Made by a program: the position numbers and the translations under genes. Shown one piece after another: positions 13,801 through 28,800 of a stretch of 64,000 nucleotides of DNA. The stretch spans positions 1,288,705 to 1,352,704 of the forward strand of contig NC_091890.1 of the NCBI RefSeq assembly GCF_019399895.1. Direction: 5' to 3'. The notes below the pieces were generated by a model. It made no database searches and had not been told where the DNA came from. It worked only from the letters and a program-made list of their open reading frames with translations. The stretch is from Cardiocondyla obscurior. Its lineage: Eukaryota > Arthropoda > Insecta > Hymenoptera > Formicidae. Position 1 is the first letter of the stretch, and each line of letters opens with the position of its first letter.

Positions 13801-16800
13801 ACGACGTGCGTTAATGTAGCGTAATCGATGCCTCGCCTGCTCATTTCACACAACTCGAAATATGCGCGAACGGATTTCATCTACGAGGGTGCACCGTAAT
13901 AACGATAACAGATCTCCATTGCAGTCCGCCGTGTAGGTATTTATTTAATATGCACCGTTCGTTGTACCAAAAATACGAAGGCAATCTATTAATCGATCAG
14001 CGGAGATTGCAAAAAAAGAAAAAAAAAGCTTCGCGAAGAAAGTGGAAATTTTTAATCGCGGTGCAGCATTAAAAAAAAAAATAATAATAAAGTAAAATAA
14101 AAAATCTAATTCGTAAAGTGGTCTAGTTAAGTTTACTCTTACGTATACGTGCACATATCCACACACACACACACACACGCGCGCGTAATTTAATTTTAAG
14201 AGTACCGTAATTACGACAAAATCGCAATTAAATCGCATAAATCGTACGTGGAAGACGCGCCGAGAAACAATTAACGCGAGATATGTCGGGCCGAGTACGC
14301 GTTCGTTCTCCTGACGAGCCGGCAGCTCGTTTTCGTCTTCAGCTCTTGTCGGGAATCGAAATTCGTCCCTTTTATCTGTATCGCGTGCCGTGCCGAATCG
14401 ACGCGGAATACGCGACAGATTACGTTGCTGACCAAGCGGATTAATTCAGCAGTATCCGGCACGGATAAGGTGTAGCTGCGTCATGACGCAAATCGGGCCA
14501 GCGCGCGAAATTGTCGTCGCTGACAACGGCAGACCCGTCCGATAGAAACGGGAGTAACCGCGGATGCGCGGCGAATGCCGGTGCCGGTGCTCGAGTTGAT
14601 TAAAAATTTATTTATACGGTCGTCATTTATATACGGCGGTTAATTTAATTTCGCAAAGTTCAATTCGGAGCTATCACTTAGGCGGGAGTGAGCCACTTAC
14701 CCCACTGGCTTTTCGCAACAGCACGTTCTGATTTCCTCTCTGGCTGGACGTCCTAGAGTTCGATCTTTCGTCTTTAACTGAAACAAGAGAAGACGAAAGT
14801 TGTCATTATTACGAGACTTTTAATTTCATACAAGCGTCCACTGTCGCGATTAATTTTTTTCAGACAGTCTCCGCGAAAAGAATTTTGAACAATAATTTCT
14901 TAGCTTTCTGTAAATATTACGCCGTTTATAAATTAACGTTAAAAGTTCACAACGCAGCTTAGTTTTATAATTAAACAAATTTAAATTGATAACTCCACTT
15001 GATAAAGTTATATACTGCAAAAGTCGCGGTTGCAAAGTAGACAAGAATCCGCTAATTCTTTTACATCGCCAGAGCGAGCGTTATTTTCAACATCGAATGA
15101 ATTTCGCTTTTATATTTAAATGCCCGCGAGGCACGCGTCGCGTTGAACCGAGAAGTCATTCATGGATCGAGCGGCTGTTATCGTTACGCGCAATGCTCCT
15201 GTAATACGCGGGAACACGTGAGAAAGTCAGGAATCGTTTAAATCGCGCAAAGTTAATTCTGAATTTCGCGAGCCTTTGCGGCTCGCGCTCTCGTCGGGAA
15301 CGCCTTTTCCACGCGTAAAAGGATCAAAGGATCAAACACGTTACAAGGGTCCTCCGTCAGCGTTAACTCTACCATTATCCGAAGATAATTGGATCACTTG
15401 CACTCGTCCGTTGTCCATATTAAAATCTCATCATCGCCCGGCGAAATAAAAATGCAAAGGACGGAACCTACAATTCTATTTAACCCTCCGTCAGCAATCT
15501 GTCTTTCCGCGAGCGAAATTGCGATCTCGAATAATGTTTCCGAAAAAGGGGGAAAAAAAAAATAAAGAACACAGTGTCTGGGACACAAAAATAATATCTT
15601 CGATATTCATTAATTACAAAGTTATGAATTTTTAAATCAGCTCCCATATTCCTCTTATTTCTATTCAAATTTTGTTTTGCGGAACCAATTACGATTCGAA
15701 ATATAACTTCGAATTCTATTAGATAGAATTTTTTTTTTTTTCGAGGAATTTTTTGTGATAGTCCAAAAATAAAAACGGAGCGCGGAGTTGAAAGATTCGA
15801 TTCGCTTCAATCAGCTTTAGCAAAAAAAAAAAAAAAAAAAAAAAAAATAAATAAATAAAAAATAAAAAGATTGCTGGCGATGTGTTAAAAATAGATGTAT
15901 TATCTTTAAAATACGTATTCGCTATCTATTTATACGTACATGGCGTTCTATATTTCGAGTTGCTTCAACATTATAAAAACATCATCTTCTCGATTGTGTA
16001 TTCCGCGCGTTTACTTTTCATACACGTAAATTATTGTGAATAAAATCATACGCTTAAGCTGGAAATTCAGTTACGTTGCGGGAAGCAATTTTAGAATATA
16101 ACTCGCCGCGCACGCATCAGGTCGCTTGTAATATAGACGCCGTGCTTTAATTGCGGCCTGTTACACGTAACGTTTGCGATCGCCTTGTTACGGATTTAGT
16201 TAGTTTCGAATTTTAATCATCCGGAGTTGTGCATCGCGTCCTTTATTGCGTCGGTACAACTCGCCGCACCGACATCTGGGTCCCGACGGCGAGGCAGTGG
16301 CTGCAGAGTTCCTAGGACACGCGGAAACTTCTCGGTCGGGGTCCCGATTTAATTTCGTCACGTTGTAACAATTTCCTTGATTTGCCCGAGTGAATAAAGA
16401 AACGCGATAAAATCGTTACCCATTTGCCGCGTAAACCCGGCGCTACGCGTCTGAGATTTTCCCGTTCGCTCGCACGCTTCGCTCCCCGAAGTTGGTCCCT
16501 TGGTTTAATTTATAATTAATAATTAATTTAATAAAAAATAATTAATTTAATAATAAGTTGCATCACCGACGCGGGATCGCCGTGCCTTAATTCTTTTCGG
16601 AGAACGTATTTAATTTGACGAAGGTCTTACCGACGGCATCATATTTTATTTTATTCGCCGGTGTCTCTTTGCGACGTTGATCGTTATAAGTGGAGTTTTA
16701 TACTCGGCACATATCGAACTATCACGTATGTATAAAAGTATATAAAAATAAATATACGTCTGGAGATACGGCGCGAGGCTGGAGATCTTCCAAAATGGAC

Positions 16801-19800
16801 TTTACATCCATAGAAGGCAGTAAAATAGTAATGACGAATATCGCTGCTGTCAGTTATTACCGTCGATTTACGGATCGGGGGGCAAAAAAAATAAATTATT
16901 TGCGTAAAATATTGCTATTAAATCTAATACAAATATTATAAACCTGCTTCAATATTATATATGCAAATAAAATATTTATAAGAATTTGTCACGTGCTAGG
17001 TAAAACAAAATTTTTTTAACACGTTCAGAGAGACAAAGAGAGAAAAAGAAAGCGAGAGATGAATAATAACTGTTCATATCTGTCGTGACAATTTCACAAA
17101 GCTGCCGTTACACATTCGTGCGTGTCTTTTCTTTTCTCCGAGAATACATATCTCCCTTTCTCGTTCCGAGTCATTAATTTTGCAGCGGAACGACGCGTAA
17201 CTCACTTTTTGTTCCTGAATAATATCGCGTGTCCTTCCCAATCGTCCTAATACGGTTGCGCAAAAAAAAAGAGAGAAAAAAAAGAAAAAAAAAAAAAATA
17301 GAAAAACAAAATTAAAAAATACATGGCAACTTTCACGCGCAAAGAACATATTGGCGATATGTCGATCGCGGGAGAGTACATTCCGATTACGCTCGCGCCC
17401 CGACGTTCGAGGAAATTGAACGTTTTTCCGACGCAGGTTGCCGCGTATCGTCATCACGCTGGAATTACGCTCGCTTTATATGCGTACAATATTTCAGCCG
17501 AAAATCGATTCTTGTTGCGAGCGCGAATGCACTCCGCGGAATATTCGAGTCGCGCCTCGCAATCTCCACTCCGTGTTATTTCCGAAAGCCGCGATACTTA
17601 CGAGGAAATCGTTATTGTACGTGTCTCAAAAAGGAGTCGCGAGGCTCTTCAAACCCCGCGATGTGTCGCGCGAGAAAAGCAGGAAAAGATTTCAACCGAC
17701 GCGTTCCTTAATATTCTTTTATTTATTACCGAAACGGACGAAGTTGCCGCGTAAAAATTGATACTTGAACAATTCAATAATTTATATTCGCGACAGACTC
17801 GGCGATATTTTATAAATAAGATCGCGGACCAGGAAATCTCCCGGGAATTATTTCAGTCCGCGATGATTCGGAGAGTATTTGAGAGACTCGCTGGAGATAT
17901 GAACACCGGGGGGTTTTAAATCTCCGACGCGGTGTACATGTGGGTGGCACAATGCCGTTTCAGCGCAAAGTATTGTGCACGTTATTCGTATCCATTCCAC
18001 GCGGAGGCTTTCAACGGGGCGGCACGATTCGCCCTCGCTCTCTCGAAATCACTTGGCGGAATCCCGCGACCTCCCCCTGGCGTATGTACGGGGCGCACCT
18101 CTCGCTGGGCTCTCGAATTCACCGGGGAAATCACGATGAGAACGAAATATCGGCGTTAAGTAACTCAGAAAAAAATTCCTTCGCGAAAGCGTCGATTACG
18201 CGTTTAGCTCTCTTCATTGCCGTCCCTTTTCTTGCCCTTTTTCGCCTCAATAGGATTATATGCAGCTTACCCCCCGCGAGTACATTCCCCGCTCGGCTTT
18301 CCTCCTCAACCCTTCTTTCTTCTCGCTTACTTAGCTTTCCTTCGCCGTACGAGCGAGTTTCGCTTTATTCGCGAAAATAAAACAAGGAATTTAAGCTTAT
18401 CGCTTCGATAAATTATTGCAGTAGACGTTATCGCATGCACGCAGCTCTGTTTTGTATCTTAAAATATTTTTGCGGAGATAGGAGGCGATGAAGACGGTAT
18501 GAAGCAGCTGGGTTTATACCCGCGATCTCGCACGTACGCGGCTTCGAAAGGATATAAATATGTTTAAATTCCCAACGAAACCCCGGGAACATTTTCCACC
18601 CGATATCTCTCTTCATTTTACTTTTTGCGGAACAGCTGCAGCCCCCTCTTAGGTCTCTCTTCCTTCCTTCCTTTCGCCTGGAAAGGAGGCGAATTTAATT
18701 ACTCGCCCGTTCTCCACTACCTATTAACGATTCTTTGAAAACCTCGCCTGTCATCGCCGGACGTCTTCGTTGCCTCAAATCGCCGGAAGACAATTAAATT
18801 AATCAGAGGAAGCCAGGGAGCGGCTTGCACGAAAATCCCACCCCCTTCGATGATTTAACAACTCCATCGGAGGCCTTCGGTGAATCCATCCCACGCGTTT
18901 TAATTTATTAACTTCGTGCCGCGGATCGAAAATATCCCAATCGGATGAACTAATTGGACGGAGCGCGGCGCTTGTATCTTTCGACAGCGAGAGACCGAAA
19001 GAAAATCGAGTTGAACAAAGGCGAGAAAGGCAGCCGGGAGGAAATCCAATGAGGCGTTTTCCCGGGCTAAGTGCCTTTCTTAAAATATCACCGGCGGAAG
19101 GAAAGTTCGATCTTCGATCTCGGTGCGCGATATAAATATCACGGGCTCCATTATTTGACGGCGCGCTGGGACCGATTTACGACAGCTGTCCATACTCTTT
19201 CCATCGGCGAACGTGGATTTTCTTCGGCGCGTATTCACTCGCGATTTATGTCACTCAACTTCGCCCGGGCCTGCGTCTGATGCAGTTGCAGATTGATCAA
19301 CCCGGGGAATTAGGGGGGGGAGGGAGGAGGAGGAGAAGGGAGGAACTATCTCGTTCGGCGTGGAATAATTAATTGTATTTGCTGGCCGCAAACGAGCCAG
19401 GGACGTTCCGACGTACCGTTAATAATTAATTGATTATAATAGTCGAAACCAAGTACCGGGGGGGAGGAGGGGGGAGGGATATAACTTTCGAAGGGACCGT
19501 GCAAAATTCACGAACAATCTGAACCGGTAATTAATATTTGCGTGGCGTCATCGATATACGCGAATCGTTGATTTCGGTGAATTTTTTCCCGGCAAGGATC
19601 GCCCGGTACTTTCGGTCAAATTACAATTTTCAGTAAACGCGTGCGATCACCATGTCTTACTTCTCGTACAACATATGTATAATTAGATGTTCAGGAAATT
19701 AAAATTTTAATTATGCGAGTGAAGGATGAAAAACTTAAAGCGGCAAAGTCGATCCGGCTCGCGATTTATGCTACTCAATAATTAAATCTTCGGAACCTAG

Positions 19801-22800
19801 GCGCGGAATTTGTTTAAATCTAAATGCAGTGAAGCAACGTAATTCTCACCGATTATTCGAAGATGTTTTCCGCCGAGGGTGTAGGCGTCCGTCGTCAGTA
19901 AGGATAACGGCGTCGAGGAGCTGTCGAGGACTTCGACGCGTGATAAATCGACGCCGCGACGCTCGCAAGCTGGACTCAGCACGTCTCTGTAATAAATAAA
20001 GTGGATTAAATGCAAAGACATCTTCGTACCTTTTGTTGATTCGGAGATCTTTCGCAACGTACTCGTGATAAAGATTAAAGCTTTAATAATCGTCCTGATA
20101 CGTTTCGACGTCATAATCGATTCGCGTGTCGCAGACGTAAAATTAAAAAAAAATAAAAAATAAAATATTAAAGCGTCGTTGAAGAACCGATTAAAAGTAG
20201 AAAATTGCACGGATACGTTTCGAAAAGTTAGATTCGAGTTTAAACCGATTATCGCGCCGATTGTAAGATAATTTATAAGCAGCCGCGATATCGCGAAGCT
20301 TGTTCGTCGGGAATTTTAATTCCTCGTCGAGATTGATGTAAATTTTTCTTCCCGTTATAACTTGTCCGCCCGCGAAAGTCCCTCCGAACTTTCGACAATA
20401 AAATACAGATAATTTAATTTTGAGCGATTCTCAGTCGAGTTACGCCAAGTTGAAAAGTCGCTGCATAAACATTCGCGAAGGGAAACAACAGTCCGCGAGT
20501 TTTTTTTTTCCGAGAGATAACGTTGTAACGAATGCGCACAAACATGGTCGTCCGAAAATTAATTCGGCTATGAAATATCGAGCATGCAATTATAATATAA
20601 GACCTGGAAAAAATTTTAATGTGTGTAATTAGGAATATTTAAAAATAGCATTAATGATCCACGCTCGTTCATATCGTTCGACTCCATTTTGTTTCTGACT
20701 TTTGCGATAATAAGCTCGGCATTAAAAAAAAAAAAAACGTACTTTGGATATAGAAGTGTCTGCTTCTACTTTAGTTTCTCGGGGAAAAAAAACCCCACCG
20801 TTAATTTCGAAGTACTTTGTCGATGACGGTTACTTTCCAACTTTTCGTACTGCGCCGTTAATCAACTCTTGTTCTTGGTCGGCTTGTTTCAACGGAGTAC
20901 TTGACGCTAATTTCCGCGCTTAATGCACCTCTCAATGATGTTCCACTGTGCTTTCGTGTATATTAAAAGAAGTATCAATTTCGAAGGTATTTGCTCTGGC
21001 TTGCGATAAAAAAGCACACTGCAAAAAAAATATTTAAAAAATTATTTTTGCGAAATTCTTCAACGTTTGATGCGCGACACATAAATTCCAAATAAACGTG
21101 AAAAAATTTGTCTTGATAAATCGCAAATAAAGCATTTAATACGACGCGCGAATCTCAACATCGTACATCGATACTTTCCGCGGAAATAGAGAAGTAACCA
21201 GAGAAGATGATTAAGTTATTACTAAGTAGAGGAATCAGAAATTATTACGCCCACCCCCCTTCAGGAGATAAAGCCATCCTCGTTTTCCATTTATCCCGCA
21301 ATTACGAGAACTTGGCCAAATTACGCTCAATTAATACCACGTGCTCCTTCGTAATAATGTAATTTACCTAAAACTCGTCCCTCCACCGAGGGCAGTCTAT
21401 ATATTACGCAATCTCAGCGAGAAATAATGTCCCTCTGCGCGTCTTAATTCTTTTTTTCGAAACGTATCGTCGTTTGAATTTCGCTCGCGAGGCATTCCGT
21501 CTATATATCGCTATGTGGACATACGTGCATATCAATTAATACCACATGCTCTTTCGTAATAATGTAATTTACCTAAAACTCGTCCCTCTGCGCGTCTTAA
21601 TTCTTTTTTTCGAAACGTACCGTCGTTTGAATTTCGCTCGCAAGGTATTCCGTCTATATATCGCTATGTGGACATATGTGCATATCAATTAATACCACGT
21701 GCTCCTCCGTAATAATGTAATTTACCTAAAACTCGTCCCTCTCCACCGCGGCAGTCTATATATTACGCAATCAGCGAGAAATAATGTCCCTCTGCGCGTC
21801 TTAATTCTTTTTTTCGAAACGTACCGTCGTTTGAATTTCGCTCGCGAGACATTCCGTCTATATATCGCTATGTGGACATACGTGCATACCCAGTTGGGCG
21901 GCTGTCACATTAGCTAGTGATTTATTGCGATTTAATGCGGCCGGATGTGCTCAATAAACATGAGCGGGATGCGAGGGGACAGTCCTGCTCGATCAGTTCT
22001 ATGTCGACGGGTGTTACGATCGTGGAAGAAGAAAGTATCTCGGGAAATTAAAAAAAAAAAAGAGAGAGAGACGGGACTCACGCGTCGCGGAGATTGCGTT
22101 TTGCACGGGAAATTAAAGCTTGATGGAGATACTTTGGCGTTCGATACGGAGAATCAGTGCGAGGTTTTATATGAAAGGCGTTCGATTACCAAAAAACCGA
22201 AAGCCAAATATGCGAGAGGGGTCGCGTTTGTCCGAACGAACCGAAACTGCCGAGAGCCCTGTGAAGCGCCGAAATGAAAAAGTTACGCTGGAAACCAGAC
22301 CGTCATGGTGACATTTGATCTTTAAGTATCTCGAGCCGTGCACATACCCTCCTCCCCCTCCCTCGTTCCTCGACTTTGCGGCGTGGCGTCATTGTGTCGA
22401 GCTACTCCACTCGCGCCGAATCGTGATTCGTTTCGCATTTTTTTATTTTTTTATTTTAGTCCGGCGAATTTTTTTAACGCAGCCTGAAACAGCTGCCACG
22501 CGGTGCATTATTTATTTGCGCTTCTTTTTCTTTTTTTTTTAATTTAATATTTCGTTGGCCAATGAAAACTGAAATTTTCTCAACTGATTTAGAATTTCAC
22601 GCTCGAAATTAAAACACACCCCCGTTCATAAAAAAAGAAAAAAGAAATCGGAGAACTAATTACTTTATAAAAATTAATATTTTTGCATTCTCGGAAACGC
22701 GGCTACTAGCGAATAAATTTGATACAATAATTACAGCTAATGTTAAAGAATGAACGGTGTAAAAAGAAGAGCTGAATAATCGGGGGAGGGAGGAGGCGTG

Positions 22801-25800
22801 TAAAACGTGAATGTAATTTCTTATTCCTATCCCCGGATTGCGCCTTCGGAATTCCAGCTCCGTCACTGTCCGCAACGTTACGCCTTCTTCGAGGGGGAAA
22901 GAGGGAGGGAGAAACCCTTTGTTTAATCTTACACCGTTATTTCATTAGGCACTTCTCTTCCTGGTTTCGAAATGGGCCGGGAAAACCGAGTGACATTCAG
23001 GAAACAGGGAAATAAACCTTAAGGGCACCGGAAAAAGCGACGTTAATGTTAAATTATGATCCCGCGTCTTCCCTTTAATAATTTTCCTCCACAAGATTAA
23101 CCTCGATGTACGTTTTCATCAAGATGCACGAAAACCTTTGCAATATTCAAGTCAACACTATTACTGTCACACGTGAGAGACGGTAATGCGCTTTTAATTG
23201 TAACGAAAACTACAGTGAACTATAATTTTCATTACAATTAAAAGCGCAATCGCGATTCTCGAGCGGAGAAAAGATCGTTTACGTCGACGGGTGGCGAGCG
23301 TGCTTTTTATTCGAGTCGAATGTCGCGAATCCCGCGGTATGTAGATTGAAAAATTTTCTGCGAGAGAAAAGACACGCGAGAAGAGTGGAGCGCGAGCGCT
23401 GGGCTTTGTGCAATTCTCGGCTCGCCACCTAACAATGCTCGGTAATTAAGAGTAATCCAGTTGAAAGCGCGGAGCGTTTTCGCGCGAAGCCACAGCGACG
23501 AGCTAGTGTTTGCTTCCCCATGATATAGTACAGTATAGCGCGGTTATCCCCTAATATTACTCGTCACGGCGTTTGAATATATTAATCGAGACAGCGAGCG
23601 AGCAAACTCGAGGTACACGAACGGCCGCCGCCGCGGTGTTTTCGAGCTGTTCGAGAATCTGGCAAATAACGAGCGCTAAGAGGATTAACGTTAAATTGAA
23701 AAGTCACGTTTTAATTTTCTAAAAGGAACACCTCTTCTTATTAATCGAAAAGTCCCCGTAAGTTTTTCTATAAATATTCGCCTCTGGTAATAACCGGTTC
23801 GACTATTGAAGCCGCTTGATACCGAAACGAGCGGGAGGGAGCTTTTTGAAAGTTTGAGGCGGCCGCCGTTCCTGAAATAGCGACGTTTTAAAACGCGTTC
23901 TCGTTGATCGCTGCTCGACGGAACTTTTCCGCTGAGAAATTTTGCCCTCTTAATTCGTACCTCGCTCTCGAAAAAAAAAATCGGAAGTTCGAAGAGCGCG
24001 CTCGCGAAACTGCGAGACGACGTGCATTAGCTCGAAAGAGAAGGCGTTTTTTTTTTTTTTTTTTCGTTCGCATTAATAAGCCGTGCTTCCTTTCCGCCGT
24101 TTCCTCAAGAAACTCCTCGTGGGCGAAGCGGCGATATCCACGTACTTCGCCGCTGATTAAAATAAACGCGGGGCGAGCCGGTCCTCGGTTGGAGAAATCG
24201 TCGACATAAATTGGATCCGTACTCGAGTGCGAGTTCCTTCGCGCGGCGCGATTTATTTCCTCTGTCCGGCGCGGTTTTATTATAACGCACTACGACGAGA
24301 GGTTTGCCTATTTATTTCCGCCCGCAAATCCGCTTTCCCGCGTCGATGTGATAAATAAGGACACCCTGTAGAGCGGACGACCGTAGGAAATAAGGGCTGA
24401 CCTCCTGACGATCTCAAAAGTACAAGGGACTTTTCTCCCTCACCCTCTTTCTCTCTCGCTTTCTCTTCTGGTTTTTGTTCCCTTTCCTCTTTAATGGATC
24501 GGTGAATCGTTCCAAAGGTCGACAAAGGGCTAAAGGGTGCACTTCCCTTTTCGCGAACGAATCTAAAGGGGATCGGACGTGACGCGGTCGATCGCCGTAT
24601 TTCTCGCCAGCGTTAAACAACACCGGATACAATATGACGGTACTCAATTTAATGGAATGCTCCTTAACGATTGTCATTACGCGGTATGTCCCAAGCGCGT
24701 TTCCACGGTATAAGAATTAATGATAGAAAAGCACCGTCACACGCGCGCGAAATTGGTAATTTCGGGAACAACGCGCTCCGGAAAATATTCCCACCCGTAG
24801 AGAAAATACCGCGCCGCGATGAGAATCGTACGTCATCACGCGGGATGATAGAAATAAATGCCAATTTCGTCGTGTAATTGACGAATAATATGTCGCGGCC
24901 GACCGACCGCGAAAATACGTTCTAGAGAATAAAAAAAGAAAAAAAAAAAGGCTTTATGGAGAAATAGTCCAGAAATAATTATGACGAACCGCTATCGATC
25001 CCGAGAAGAGCGAGGGCTTTCTGCGTCAGGGACGAATTTTAATCTCGCGGGAAGGGATAAAAAAAATGTCGATGTCGGCACGAGCCTTTTGAAATTGACC
25101 GTCTGAAGACAAAGGAACAATGACACGGCGTGTTCCTCACTTTGCCTCTTCCTTCCCACAAGGGAAAAGAACTTTGAACCTGCGATCCCGCGAGTTATTC
25201 ACGCGGATGATCGATTCAGAATTCTGTCCGTCCGACCGCGCGTACATAAATCAATCGTATCTCGCCGTTCTGCGCGCCGAGGTAATCAGAAAGCGGGATA
25301 ACTTACGAGGGGAGACACTTACATCAGATAGGTTCCCCGCGTCGCCGGGAGAAACTCCTCTCGGTCGAAGGACGACGAGGCGTCGTCGCTCACCTCAAAG
25401 CTGACGCTGAAGTATTCATTACTGGATACCTGTAATCAAAATGAAACACGCCTGTGAGCACGATTAACTTCCGCTCCTTTTCCGAAGTGAGGCTGAATCT
25501 TAACATTATCATAATTGAAATCACGATTTAAGATAATTTCTCCGAGCCGGAAGGGCTTTCCTCGTCGGCGACACAGACAGGACTTAGCTCGACACAATTC
25601 TGAACAAGAAAATTATATAAATGCTATAAGCTTATTGTCTCGGAATTAATTCTCCTTCTTCATTTCGCTCCCGCGCGCTTCTTACCTCGCCGTCTTAAAT
25701 ATTTCGCGTTACTATACGTTGAAAAAAAAAGATTTATTCCTGCAAAAAATATGTACGATTAAGCTTCGTAGATTAAGCAAAACTGAACTCGCGATATACG

Positions 25801-28800
25801 CTGCGTGTTGATCCAATTAATTTAATTAACGATCTAAACAGAAGCGCCGAGTCTAAGATAATGTAATAAAATACTTTTACGCGGAAGCGATTAAACGTAG
25901 AAAATTTCTGACGCCGCTGATGGACTTCCTCGACACGTGAAATCCGACGATTAACTCCGCTGATTAGTGTCTCTTTCAGGATTACGCTTGAAGAAAACTA
26001 CAGCCGATTTCGCCGCACGGGGAGCCGACTTTTAGTTTTACCGCTTTAATCGCTTTAGAGTAGGATGTAACCGGCAAGCTGCGACGTACGGCGATTTAAA
26101 GTAAAGCTCGGCGTATAGATTACGCTCAAGTAGTAATGCAGTTCGCGATAAAGCATTAAATATGCAAAGAAACAAAAAAAAAAAAAAACTCGCGATATTT
26201 TAATTACGCGTATATAAAATATTATAATAATTACAGCGGACAGAATATTTCTGTATCTTCCTCGCATTTTGACGTTAAAATATATAGATTTAAGTTGACG
26301 AGCAACGGGCTCGCATTTCGTCTGCGAACTTTTCCTGCCCGGCATCGCGCGGATCTTTTAAAAATCGGCCGAGCTACTTTCTTCCCTTCGCGTACACCGC
26401 GATTCGAACCTCCCGACTTCAATATTGACGCCACGTTCGCCCATTCGACTAAATTTTTTTTTTTTTCCTCCCCTCATAAATAATGCAGAATCGCGGCGGT
26501 CTCATAAATTCGAGTCGTCCGGGTAGACCGGCGAAGTCGATCTTGCTGAATTAAATATTAAACCGCGTCACCGGCGTAATCGTTGTCGCGGACAAAAATC
26601 GCTTCTCGTCATCGCCGCGAATTAATTAACCGCGGCCGGTTCGAGTAACGCGACACGGATCGGCGTCAAAGTTGTCCGCTTGCCGCGGGAGGATCGAAAG
26701 AAAATAATTGTTATTCAAATCGAGGGCGCTGTTCGTGCGGGATCGCGAAAATTCGGCTGCCCCGCTTGATCTTGAAAAAGCGAGTTTTCACAAACCGAAG
26801 TAAACTCGAGATGACAATCGGTTTCTTTTCGTATACCTCTCGCTATCCCTGGCTACGTCGGTTGCATATAAGATCACGTGCATAAATCACACCCGGGCTG
26901 CGAAGGGGCGGGCTCGCTGTCGGTTTCTGTTTCTCGCAATGCTAAACCCCAAGGGTTTCGAAGTCGCCTGTAACTGGAGTTGTCACAACACATCTCCGAC
27001 GCGAACTTTGCAACGTGGGGTGCATAACAAGGTAGGGCACGTTAGCTGCATAAGTGTTTCTACGGTAATGTAATTTCGAGAGTATAATCGTGTAAGAGAG
27101 AGAAAGAGAGAGAGAGACAAAGAGAAAGAGAGAGAGAGAGAGAGTAAGAGATTGATGGTATGCATAACGCTCGAAGATGTACAGCCGGCTAAGCCACGGT
27201 ACTTTGTTTGCATTATCCTTCCTTTTCATTATAAAGGCTTAGAAGTGCCTGCTACGTATTGCAGGCGTTATACGAAAGATTGACTCGCTAATTGCACAAG
27301 TGTCATGTAAATTAACAGATTTAAGCGACGTGCTCCAGTAACAGTGAAAATAATCGTCGCATTTTATAAATAACTTCTATACATATACAAATTAAAAATT
27401 ATTTTATAAAGATTTTATAAAGCCTAAAAACTAGAATTATTTTACAAAGATTCTAACAAGAAATGCTTCACTTAAAAGTATTTTATAAAATACAGATTAA
27501 TTCTAGTAAAGCCAATTAACAAGTTTTTATTCAAAATTTAATAGAAAAAATAAAATTTCCTTTAAAACATAATCCTATCTTAAAAAAATAATGTAACGCG
27601 TTAATTATTACCGCTTAAAATCGACGATAATTAGTTCTCTCTCGCTAGGCTTGCTTAACGCCAAGCGAGAGTCAACGTTAATTGTCAAGTCATCGATTTT
27701 CAAGTTCGATTTAATTAAATATCACAATTAAATCGAACCAGAGTAACGAATAGAATAGATAGGCGCGCGAGGGGGAGACGGAAGGGGGAGGGTGAGAGCT
27801 AGCGCGGGCCTACGTGCTGTTACGTGCCGCGCGCTAGGTATTTCCCCCACCACTCCCACTCTCGCTTTGTCCTTCTCCAGCGGTCGCGCAAGCACACACG
27901 TACTCTACGCACTTGCACGATAAGCACGTGTCTCTCCGCGCCGTAAGTGATATTCGTTTGCGTATTGCGTACAGTGAAAACCGCCCGGTACGATAACTAT
28001 CTTCTCCTCTTGATTCTCTGCGCGAGGAGAGCACGTGTGAGTACGTCTCCTTTCCCTTAATCATACGTGCTCGTTTCTGCAAAGTAATCTTTTTATTTCA
28101 GCTTTGCGTAGAGTCGCGCAGTTTTAATTAATTATCCGGGCTTTTTGTTTGCAGATAACCGGTGCGGGGACGAGGTTTCAACAATCTGTGAAGAAGCCAG
28201 TTATTTTAACGAGATATCTAATAATCTGAGAGGAGGAGGAGGCTTCGGAAAGGCACCGTGCTTCGACGGAGCAGCTTACCACGGTAAGAATTTCTTTTTT
28301 ATTCTCCTGATATTAATAGTCTTTCAGTAAATATTAATGTGAACGCTCCTGCAATTTAATATTAATTTTTGCGTTACAGGTTCTTGGTTGCCCTACATCC
28401 CCGACATCCTGAGAGGAGGAGGAGGTCTCGGAAAGACATCGGGCGTCGTCGCAACATCTCGAAGGTAAAAATTACTTCGGCTTTACTTAAAAAATTTTTT
28501 TTCCCAGACCAGACTTCATTTACAACATGTTACTAATTTCCATTTTGTATCTTTCTTCTGTTACAGATATTATCGCGCCGTTATCGTCGATATTAATATT
28601 TAAACGAACTGCAGCCGGTTCGTCGGTCGTTCGGGGCTGCCGATAGTTACCGGGCGTTTTTTTTTACGATTCTTTTTAATACGGGAGTGTCGAAAAATTT
28701 GTTGAGTAATTTTCGGGATTTTAACTTCACCCGGGCGCGGTCGCGAGTTACATGTGCGCGGAGGGATGACTCGTCACGTCCCATCTGAGAGGAGGAGGAG

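Larger units (their letters stand above)
9954..14700 (-). other. Intron 6 of the RhoGEF gene (4.7 kb)
   Basis: Contains unit A, the exon-like segment at 10415-10670, a CA/CG microsatellite at 14161-14186 and poly-A/T tracts. No other exon is supported. Confidence 0.6.
19987..25322 (-). other. Intron 4 of the RhoGEF gene (5.3 kb)
   Basis: Holds a near-perfect hairpin at 23188-23247 and a triplicated repeat at 21327-21890 (both listed). The remainder is CpG-tolerant intronic DNA with homopolymer tracts and no exon I can support. Confidence 0.6.

Noticed and set aside
26395..26445. tRNA T-arm-like GGTTCGAATC on the - strand
   Set aside because: No acceptor stem, D-arm or anticodon arm could be folded around it.
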